The notes beneath the pieces are model-generated. The model was given only the letters and a program-made list of their open reading frames with translations, was not told where the DNA came from and searched no databases. Source: Nitrososphaerales archaeon (GTDB lineage Archaea; Thermoproteota; Nitrososphaeria; Nitrososphaerales; Gagatemarchaeaceae). Taken from it: 5,340 nucleotides of DNA. This document shows, piece after piece, positions 1-5,175 of this stretch. The stretch covers positions 1 through 5,340 of the forward strand of contig JASHVT010000137.1 in NCBI GenBank assembly GCA_030039515.1. The letters run 5' to 3'. Both the position numbers and the translations under genes were made by a program. The stretch's first letter is position 1; each line of letters opens with the position of its first letter.

Positions 1-10
1 AATAAAAAAG
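1..10 (+). promoter_or_regulatory. Weak TATA-like box ahead of the dehydratase gene
   Basis: An A/T-only run (AATAAAAAAG) is centred about 28 bases before the ATG at 33. In archaea this spacing would place the transcription start at or next to the start codon, giving a leaderless mRNA. The match to the TATA consensus is poor, and the upstream BRE lies outside the window, so the call rests mainly on spacing. Confidence 0.3.
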
Positions 11-32
11 CGGAACCGGACCCGAGCCAGCG

Positions 33-332
33 ATGCCAGCGCTCCTTTCCAAGGCGGAGATCAAAAAGAGACTCGGTCGCCTCGACGGCTGGAAGAGCGA
101 AGGAAAATTCGTGACCAAGACCTTCGAGTTCGAGGAGTTCATGGATGCGATCGACTTCGTGAACCAGGTCGCCAAGGTCGCCGAGGCCCAAGAGCACCAT
201 CCTGACGTCTGGATAAGATACACCACAGTCAAGCTCGAGATACAGACCCACTCAGAAGGGGGAGTGACCGACTGGGACATACGCCTCGCGAAGGAGATAG
301 AGAGGTCGGTCAAGCCTCGACAAGTGGCATAG
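33..332 (+). CDS. Pterin-4a-carbinolamine dehydratase (PCD/DCoH family)
   Basis: The family dehydrates 4a-hydroxytetrahydrobiopterin to quinonoid dihydropterin (EC 4.2.1.96), recycling the pterin cofactor of aromatic amino acid hydroxylases in the cytosol. The product has 99 residues, the normal size for this single-domain enzyme. The family signature is intact: EHHPDVW at 54-60 holds the catalytic histidine pair H55/H56, and TH at 72-73 followed by GG at 76-77 and D82 supplies the third active-site histidine, H73. The gene is complete: ATG 33 is the first usable start after an in-frame TAA at 3-5, and it has no Shine-Dalgarno sequence. No aromatic amino acid hydroxylase is visible nearby, so the pterin served is unknown. 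Many microbial members occur without such a hydroxylase, and their role is debated. The following thermosome gene has its own promoter, so the two are probably not an operon. The family assignment is firm; the physiological role is not. Confidence 0.93.
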   Translation: MPALLSKAEIKKRLGRLDGWKSEGKFVTKTFEFEEFMDAIDFVNQVAKVAEAQEHHPDVWIRYTTVKLEIQTHSEGGVTDWDIRLAKEIERSVKPRQVA

Positions 333-418
333 CCCAGTGCTTGCGTGCATAAGCGAAGGACGGGCCTCGACCCTCGCCTTGCCGCGCTGTGGACCGGCGA
401 CGCGGGAGAGTCGGAAGG

Positions 419-440
419 CGAAAATTTTTATACACTATAC
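419..440 (+). promoter_or_regulatory. Archaeal promoter (BRE plus TATA) of the thermosome gene
   Basis: A purine-rich stretch (CGAAAA, 419-424) resembling a BRE runs directly into TTTTTATA (425-432), followed by a second, weaker TATA-like stretch (CTATAC, 435-440). The first box predicts transcription starting around 456, giving a leader of about 8 bases before ATG 464. The second box predicts a start at the ATG itself. This is the only strongly A/T-rich patch in an otherwise GC-rich gap, and it separates the chaperonin gene from the dehydratase gene. Confidence 0.72.
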
Positions 441-463
441 GGTTGTATACGCCCAGTTGTAAT

Positions 464-2128
464 ATGTCTACGACCGCCATTCCAGCGATGACGTCTTCGG
501 GGCAGCCGGTCCTGATCCTGAAGGAAGGGTCAAACCAGAGCAGAGGTAGGGAGGCCCAAAGGAACAACATAGCCGCCGCGAAGCTGATCTCGGAGGTAGT
601 GCGGACTTCGATCGGCCCGAGGGGGATGGACAAGATGCTCGTCGACTCGCTGGGCGACGTCACAATAACAAACGACGGAGCGACGATGCTGAAGGAGATA
701 GACGTGCAGCACCCGGCCGCGAAGATGCTGGTGGAGGTTTCCAAGACGACCGACAACGAGGTCGGAGACGGGACCACTTCAGCCGTGGTGCTCGCTGGGG
801 CTCTGCTCGAAAAGGCCGAAGAGCTCTTGGACAAGGACGTCCATCCGACGGTCGTCGTCGACGGCTACTCGAAGGCCGCGCGGAAGGCCACCGAGGCCCT
901 GGAGGAGGCAGCAGAGAAGGTCCAGCCCACGGACAAGGCATCCCTCCTGAAGGTCGCTAGGACGAGCATGCAGACCAAGCTGGTCTCAAGAGAGGCGGAG
1001 GAGCTGGGAGAGCTCGTCGTCGACGCAGTCCTCTCGGTCGCAGAGAAGAGCGAGAAGGGCTACAAGGTCGACATAGAAAACGTGAAGGTCGAGAAGAAGC
1101 CCGGCGGCTCCCTGAAGGACACCAAGCTCATCAAGGGCGTGGTGCTCGACAAGGAGGTCGTCCACTCCGGCATGCCGAAGCGCATAGACAAGGCGTCGAT
1201 AGCGCTTGTCAGCGCGCCATTCGAGATAGAGAAGACCGAGTTCGACGCGAAGCTCAACATCAACGACCCGTCGATGATGAAGAAGTTCCTCGACGAGGAG
1301 ACTAAGATGCTGAAGAACATGGTGGACAAGGTCGAGGGGGTAGGGGCGAACGTGGTGATCTGCCAGAAGGGGGTCGACGACGTCGCGCAGCACTACCTGG
1401 CAAAGGCAGGCATCCTGTGCGTCAGGAGGGTCAAGGAGAGCGACATGACCAAGCTCGCGAAGGCCACGGGCGCCAGGATCGTGAACAACTTCGAGGACCT
1501 GTCGAAGTCAGACCTCGGGGACGCGGCCATCGTGGAAGAGAGGAAGATAGAGGAGGACAGGTGGGTCTTCGTCGAGGGGGCGAAGAACCCCAAGGCCGTG
1601 ACCATTCTGATCAGGGGAGGGACCCAGCGCATCGTCGACGAAGGCGAGAGGTCGCTCCACGACGCGCTGATGGTCACCAAGGACGTGATCGAGAAGCCGT
1701 CCATAGTGGTCGGAGGGGGCGCGGCGGAGGCGGAGGCAGCGTACCAGATCCTGAAGTGGACCGAGAAGCTCAGCGGCAGGGAGCAGCTCGCGGCGCAGAA
1801 GTTCGCGGAGGCCCTCGAGGCGATACCCCTGGCTCTTGCGGTCAACGCGGGGATGGACCCCATCGACGCGCAGGTCGAGCTCAGGGCAAAGCACGCCACG
1901 GAGAACGGCAAGTGGTACGGCATCGAGGCGGCCGACGGCAAGGTGAAGGACATGTACCAGCGCCAGGTGCTCGAGCCCCTCGCAGTGAAGCTGCAGATCA
2001 TCAGGTCGGCTACAGAGGCGGCTTCGATGATACTACGCATCGACGACGTGATAGCAGCTGGCAAGACGAAGACCCCGAGCCCGCCCCCAGGCGGAGGAGC
2101 AGGCGGCGAGGGCGGCGACTTCGACTAA
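464..2128 (+). CDS. ths: Thermosome subunit (group II chaperonin)
   Basis: This is a subunit of the archaeal double-ring, ATP-driven chaperonin that folds proteins in a closed cytosolic cavity. The product has 554 residues, typical for the family. The equatorial ATP site shows TSIGPRGMDKML at 48-59, TNDGAT at 69-74 and GDGTTS at 101-106. The probable catalytic aspartate is D400 in SLHDAL, followed by GGGAAE at 417-422 and NAGMDPID at 461-468. The apical domain carries the built-in lid, a helical protrusion around 253-285. The C-terminus is the usual flexible glycine-rich tail, here ending acidic (GGEGGDFD) and without the methionine-containing GGM repeats common in relatives. ATG 464 fits the promoter spacing. 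A GTG at 389 would put the promoter inside the gene, while ATG 488 (residue 9) is possible because recognisable homology begins near GQPVLILKEG. Archaea often have several subunits; which paralogue this is cannot be told here. Codons are strongly GC-ending. Confidence 0.97.
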   Translation: MSTTAIPAMTSSGQPVLILKEGSNQSRGREAQRNNIAAAKLISEVVRTSIGPRGMDKMLVDSLGDVTITNDGATMLKEIDVQHPAAKMLVEVSKTTDNEVGDGTTSAVVLAGALLEKAEELLDKDVHPTVVVDGYSKAARKATEALEEAAEKVQPTDKASLLKVARTSMQTKLVSREAEELGELVVDAVLSVAEKSEKGYKVDIENVKVEKKPGGSLKDTKLIKGVVLDKEVVHSGMPKRIDKASIALVSAPFEIEKTEFDAKLNINDPSMMKKFLDEETKMLKNMVDKVEGVGANVVICQKGVDDVAQHYLAKAGILCVRRVKESDMTKLAKATGARIVNNFEDLSKSDLGDAAIVEERKIEEDRWVFVEGAKNPKAVTILIRGGTQRIVDEGERSLHDALMVTKDVIEKPSIVVGGGAAEAEAAYQILKWTEKLSGREQLAAQKFAEALEAIPLALAVNAGMDPIDAQVELRAKHATENGKWYGIEAADGKVKDMYQRQVLEPLAVKLQIIRSATEAASMILRIDDVIAAGKTKTPSPPPGGGAGGEGGDFD

Positions 2129-2155
2129 AGGCGCAACCCCTACAACCCATCTAAG

Positions 2156-2166
2156 CGTTATATAGA
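2156..2166 (+). promoter_or_regulatory. TATA box of the TetR-family gene
   Basis: The box reads TTATATAG at 2158-2165, in the 60-base gap after the thermosome stop codon. Its centre lies about 28 bases before ATG 2189, so the transcript should be leaderless. It indicates that the repressor gene can be transcribed apart from the chaperonin gene, although read-through from upstream is not excluded because no terminator is visible in the gap. Confidence 0.62.
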
Positions 2167-2173
2167 CTGAAGG

Positions 2174-2184
2174 CCGTTTCACGG
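2174..2184. promoter_or_regulatory. Short palindrome between TATA box and TetR start (possible operator)
   Basis: CCGT-TTC-ACGG is an inverted repeat of two 4-base arms around a 3-base centre. It sits between the TATA box and the start codon, where a bound repressor would block transcription initiation. TetR-family repressors often bind palindromes in their own promoters, usually longer than this. An 11-base palindrome can easily occur by chance. Confidence 0.2.
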
Positions 2185-2188
2185 GAAG

Positions 2189-2773
2189 ATGCAGGCCCAG
2201 GACCAGGGAGCCACGGCAGAGAGGATCCTCGAGTCCGCCTCCAAGCTCTTCTCGGAGAAGGGGTTCTCCAACGTCTCGGTGAGAGACATCTGCAGGGAGA
2301 CGGGCACGACCCCGCCTGTCATCTACTACTACTTCGGGAGCAAGAAGGGCCTCTTCGACGCGGTGGCCAGGAAGCAGATCTCCATGTCCGCGTTCATACA
2401 GAAGCTCTCCGCCGTGTCTTCGCGGGGAGACCCGCGCAAGAGCTTGGAAGCGTTCATCGGGACCTATCTCGGCTCGTTCCCAGAACACGCGTTCTATCCG
2501 GGCCTCTACCTCAGGGACTCCGCCAGCCTGGACAAGCAGAGCGCCAGGATCGTGAGCGAAGACCTCGAGAGGGTGACCGAGATGGCCACGAAACTAGTCG
2601 GAAGGCTGATGGCCGAGGGGAGGCTCCGGGAGGCCGACCCTTCGATGGCCGTGGACTGCCTCCTGGGGATGCTCAACAGGGTGATCTTCCAGCACATCCA
2701 CTTCGCGAGGAGCGCTGACAGGCAAGCCTACGGCCGCTTCGTGACAGACTTCTTCTTCAGGGCGATGAAGTAG
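2189..2773 (+). CDS. TetR/AcrR-family transcriptional regulator
   Basis: This is a DNA-binding regulator, normally a homodimer that releases its operator when a small ligand binds the C-terminal domain. The product has 194 residues, the usual length. The N-terminal TetR_N domain spans about 9-56: helix 1 (AERILESASKLFSEKGF, 10-26), then the helix-turn-helix (29-48), then the hallmark YYYFGSKKGLF (46-56). The recognition-helix region reads TGTTPPVIYYYF, with two prolines where relatives usually have small or polar residues; the rest of the signature is intact. Residues 60-194 form the variable, mostly helical ligand and dimer domain, which gives no hint of the ligand. ATG 2189 is chosen from the TATA spacing; there is no Shine-Dalgarno sequence. 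The gene follows the thermosome by 60 bases on the same strand and ends 5 bases from the convergent peptidase gene. Autoregulation is plausible; other targets are unknown. Confidence 0.93.
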   Translation: MQAQDQGATAERILESASKLFSEKGFSNVSVRDICRETGTTPPVIYYYFGSKKGLFDAVARKQISMSAFIQKLSAVSSRGDPRKSLEAFIGTYLGSFPEHAFYPGLYLRDSASLDKQSARIVSEDLERVTEMATKLVGRLMAEGRLREADPSMAVDCLLGMLNRVIFQHIHFARSADRQAYGRFVTDFFFRAMK

Positions 2774-2778
2774 CTCTC

Positions 2779-4437
2779 TCAGAGCTTCGCCGCGTAGTCC
2801 TTCAGCATCTTCCTGTAGATGCTCCTCGGCGGGAAGCCTATGCTGCACAGATACGTCGAGAACCTGACCCGCTTCTTGGGATCTTTGATCTTCTTCTCCA
2901 TGGCCCTGATCTCCTGGCCCACCACCGCGTACGAGGTCGCGTATCCCGGGAATATCCCCTCGTGCGCGGGAAAGAGCTGATAGTACACGCTGGCCCTCGG
3001 GACCCCCGTTCGCTCGTGCGCCCAGTCGACGAACTCAAGGAGGGTCTTCTGCCCCGTGTTGATCCACACGTCGCCGATCACCCGCAGGAACCTGGTGATC
3101 CTCCAGCGCCTGGTCATGAACTCGATCTCCATGTTGACCTGCTTGATGCCCCCGTACTTCTCCAGAATCTTGACGTAGGCCCTCTCCGCCTTCGACAGCT
3201 TCTTCTTCGCCTCGAGCGCCTTGGAGGCCTCGCAGAACTCCATCTCCCTGTTGAACGAGAGGCCCTCCGTTATCGGCGCGCCCATCAGTCCTCCAGGGAG
3301 CGCCTGCAGGGGCGAAAGCTTGCCGACGAACCCCGTCGCGCTGTTGGAGTGGTGGACGCAGTGGCCATATTCCTCGTGGACGAGCAGGTCTATGAGGGCC
3401 GCGACCGACTTGTCCGGGTCCCTCTTGGGGTCCGTGGTCTGGAAGAAGTACTGGAACGGCCTCTTGGTGTATGTGTCGAAGAACGACGCCGCCCCGGTGG
3501 GTATGGTCCCTGACAGGTACGAGGGCGTCTCGATCACAGTCGTCTTGTACTTCGGGTTTATCCCGGTGACGTCCTCGTTCACGACCTCCTGGATCACGCT
3601 CCGGATCGCGTGCGTCGTCTTGATCAGCTTCTTCGGGTCGAGGACCATCCTCCCGTTGATTCTCGCCTCGACCTCCTCCGGCACGGGACTGCACCTGAAC
3701 TGCGCGGCCAGCTTCTCTGTCAGGCGCTTGAACGCCGGGAGCTCTTCGTCGATCCACGCGATCGCCTTCCTTTGCAGCTCTTCAGGCGTCTCCGTGTAGT
3801 CGTAGCCGTCCCTCAGGGCCTTGAGATAGAACTTCTCCCTGCCGAGGTCGAAGCCTTCCTTCTTGAATATCTTCTCGACGTTGGGGAACTCTCCCTTCCC
3901 CCATCCTTCCAGCTCGAACAGCTTGACATACTCTGAGACCTTCGTCTTGAGCGCGTCGCACGCCTCCCTGACCCTCGCGTTCTTCGACTCGCGCTTCACC
4001 GTGTCAAGTATATCGAGGACCCCTTCGAGCCTGTAGAGCGTCAGCGCCTTGACGGCCACGGGCATCTTCCTCTTCGAGTACCTCTTGGCGCAGGCGTCCA
4101 GGGACCTGCCGGCATGGTCGAAGAGCGATAGCATGTGCTCGTCGTTGATGCCTTCCTTCACCATGTGGGCGAATATCGCCCCGGTGATGTCGTCGAGGAC
4201 AGGCTGAGGCTCGTCGAACGTGAGCTGGACCTCGAATGAGCCCAGGACCTTTCTTTGCAGCTCCGTCTTCGCCTTCGCCCTGAGCGCGCGGGTCTTCCGC
4301 AGCGCAGACTTCAGGTTCGCGTCGGACGGCACGAACAGCTTCCCCGCATAGTCGTCGAACCCCATGAGGTACGCTCCAGAGGGGCTGACGTCCTTGACGA
4401 GGTCCATTATCTGTTCGTCGAGAGGATCGGTGGCCAC
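2779..4437 (-). CDS. DUF885-like putative zinc metallopeptidase
   Basis: This is probably a cytosolic zinc-dependent peptidase of the gluzincin type, with unknown substrate. The product has 552 residues and no signal peptide or membrane segment. The N-terminus (PSGAYLMGFDDYAGKL, 19-34) resembles the start of DUF885 proteins and is followed by a long helical region. The putative metal site is HEEYGH at 354-359, with E355 as the likely catalytic base and E391 of TEGLSF as the likely third ligand; extra histidines H362/H363 follow. The C-terminal FPGYATSYAVVGQEI (496-510), then an arginine-containing helix and a G-x-P segment, match the closing DUF885 pattern. From memory, DUF885 usually has HExxPGH, so here one residue (the proline) is missing between the histidines; HExxGH spacing is known from family M49. 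The start is GTG, about 28 bases after a weak TATA-like box, so the mRNA may be leaderless. M3- or M32-like peptidases are a weaker alternative. The family call is fairly sure; activity is inferred. Confidence 0.82.
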   Translation of the reverse strand: MATDPLDEQIMDLVKDVSPSGAYLMGFDDYAGKLFVPSDANLKSALRKTRALRAKAKTELQRKVLGSFEVQLTFDEPQPVLDDITGAIFAHMVKEGINDEHMLSLFDHAGRSLDACAKRYSKRKMPVAVKALTLYRLEGVLDILDTVKRESKNARVREACDALKTKVSEYVKLFELEGWGKGEFPNVEKIFKKEGFDLGREKFYLKALRDGYDYTETPEELQRKAIAWIDEELPAFKRLTEKLAAQFRCSPVPEEVEARINGRMVLDPKKLIKTTHAIRSVIQEVVNEDVTGINPKYKTTVIETPSYLSGTIPTGAASFFDTYTKRPFQYFFQTTDPKRDPDKSVAALIDLLVHEEYGHCVHHSNSATGFVGKLSPLQALPGGLMGAPITEGLSFNREMEFCEASKALEAKKKLSKAERAYVKILEKYGGIKQVNMEIEFMTRRWRITRFLRVIGDVWINTGQKTLLEFVDWAHERTGVPRASVYYQLFPAHEGIFPGYATSYAVVGQEIRAMEKKIKDPKKRVRFSTYLCSIGFPPRSIYRKMLKDYAAKL

Positions 4438-4458
4438 GCCGCTCTGGCCTGCCAGTGC

Positions 4459-4472
4459 GCTATTTCTAGTTA
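4459..4472 (-). promoter_or_regulatory. Weak TATA-like box of the peptidase gene
   Basis: On the minus strand the sequence reads TAACTAGAAATAGC, centred about 28 bases upstream of the GTG at 4437. The spacing agrees with the other leaderless promoters in the window, but the match to the TATA consensus is only partial. No Shine-Dalgarno sequence precedes the GTG, which supports leaderless initiation indirectly. Confidence 0.35.
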
Positions 4473-4499
4473 CAGAGAGCAGACCGGATGTTCTGTTCC

Positions 4500-4526
4500 G
4501 ACGTTGACGTTGCCGTAGATGACGTC
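4500..4526. repeat. Cluster of three GACGT repeats in the divergent gap
   Basis: GACGTT occurs twice in tandem (4500-4505 and 4506-4511), and the self-complementary GACGTC follows at 4521-4526. TGACGT therefore recurs at 4505 and 4520, 15 bases apart. The cluster lies upstream of the peptidase promoter and inside the gap shared with the membrane-protein gene, so it could be a regulator-binding site. It could also be chance. Confidence 0.28.
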
Positions 4527-4582
4527 CGAGTTATGGGAATGCTGCGACTGATGGTCCCCACTGCGATAGAACAGCATATGTG

Positions 4583-4613
4583 GCACACAAAGAGGCACTA
4601 CATTGCCGTGTGC
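4583..4613 (+). other. Bulged stem-loop in the divergent gap
   Basis: GCACAC (4583-4588) pairs with GTGTGC (4608-4613), and directly inside it GGCA (4594-4597) pairs with TGCC (4604-4607). This gives ten Watson-Crick pairs, a five-base bulge (AAAGA) on the 5' side only, and a six-base loop (CTACAT). Two further G-U pairs are possible at the base. It has no T-run after it, so it is not a typical terminator. It could be a 5' untranslated element of the membrane-protein gene, part of a small RNA, or a DNA-level site; no known RNA family is recognised. Confidence 0.35.
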
Positions 4614-4630
4614 TGGCGCGACATCTCATG

Positions 4631-4675
4631 ATGGAAGGCGAGCAAGAGAACGGTAGAGAAGGCGTGCGAGAGTGA
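4631..4675 (+). CDS. Possible 14-residue upstream ORF overlapping the next start
   Basis: ATG 4631 opens a 14-codon frame (MEGEQENGREGVRE) whose TGA at 4673-4675 overlaps the GTG start at 4672 of the membrane-protein gene as GTGA. Such an overlap is typical of translational coupling. The peptide is very hydrophilic and matches nothing known to me. Without a clear promoter or ribosome binding site it may be meaningless, and the purine-rich sequence favours open frames here. Confidence 0.15.
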   Translation: MEGEQENGREGVRE

Positions 4676-5148
4676 GAGCGAGGCAGCGAGCGATCTTGGC
4701 GTCGCTCATCGTGACCGCCGCTATGAACCTGCTCGCCGGCGTCCTCACTCTGGCCTTTGTCAATGGAACGACCATAGTGGAAACGAATCCATACAGCCGC
4801 CTGCTCTTGCAGGACATAGGCGCCGCTACGCTCCTGGTCCACGTCGTGGAGATCGCCGTGCTGTACCCACTTGCCCTGCTCGTCTCCAGGGCCATCGACT
4901 CGACCAACCCTCTCTTGAAGAGCAAGAGGATTTACCTGCTAACGTTCTCCCTTCTCGTATCCATACTGCCTGCCGGGGCGTCAATCGACCTGCTCAGCGA
5001 CATTTTGGTGGTGACTTTGGGGACGGACGTCCTCGCCGGGCCACAGAGGATCGTGCTGCTCGCCTTCCTGTTCGCGTCGGGTTTCGCGTCAGTCCAGGTT
5101 GCGCGCAAGTGGACCCTGGGCTCCCAGAAACTCGAAGGGGAACGCTGA
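4672..5148 (+). CDS. Small multi-pass membrane protein, function unknown (possibly DUF5658-like)
   Basis: The product is a 158-residue integral membrane protein. After a basic N-terminus (RARQR, 2-6) it shows hydrophobic segments at about 8-30, 50-72, 87-116 and 126-144, suggesting four helices. The basic stretches at 2-6, 83-86 and 145-146 suggest these parts face the cytoplasm. The loop after helix 1 contains ETNP (37-40). The pattern of a helix starting with N, a glycine, then E-x-NP before a second helix resembles, from memory, the DUF5658 family; this is a tentative match. Helix 3 has D106 and D110 within a hydrophobic stretch, plus a proline and glycine (P100, G102), hinting at a functional site. 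The start is GTG, because an in-frame TAG at 4654 closes the frame upstream; an ATG at residue 18 would remove half of helix 1. GC-ending codons support a real gene. It is divergent from the peptidase gene. No function can be assigned. Confidence 0.75.
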   Translation: MRARQRAILASLIVTAAMNLLAGVLTLAFVNGTTIVETNPYSRLLLQDIGAATLLVHVVEIAVLYPLALLVSRAIDSTNPLLKSKRIYLLTFSLLVSILPAGASIDLLSDILVVTLGTDVLAGPQRIVLLAFLFASGFASVQVARKWTLGSQKLEGER

Positions 5149-5175
5149 CGAGTCAGGACCCGACCGATCGCCCCC

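Noticed and set aside
352..380. Possible hairpin AAGG-CGGG / CCC-CCTT after the dehydratase gene
   Set aside because: The stem is interrupted by a mismatched internal loop and has no following T-run; the only T-run nearby (425-429) is better explained as the thermosome TATA box.
389..463. N-terminal extension of the thermosome from a GTG at 389
   Set aside because: It would place the BRE/TATA promoter inside the coding region, and the 25 extra residues do not resemble a chaperonin N-terminus.
310..834. Minus-strand 174-codon frame covering the thermosome promoter
   Set aside because: Most of it is opposite the conserved ATP-binding region of the thermosome, and it has no promoter or recognisable motif.
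1393..2064. Long minus-strand open frame (223 codons) opposite the thermosome gene
   Set aside because: It lies wholly opposite an unmistakable chaperonin gene; its serine- and alanine-rich translation is what the reverse complement of GC-ending codons gives.
1417..2154. 245-codon plus-strand frame overlapping the thermosome gene
   Set aside because: The translation is an arginine-, glycine-rich low-complexity shadow typical of the shifted frame of a GC-rich gene.
2962..3757. Several long open frames on both strands inside the peptidase gene
   Set aside because: Their translations are arginine- or leucine-rich shadows, while the 552-residue minus-strand frame has coherent family motifs from end to end.
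4628..4634. ATGATGG as a possible C box of a C/D box guide RNA
   Set aside because: The last base departs from RUGAUGA and no D box (CUGA) lies at a suitable distance downstream.
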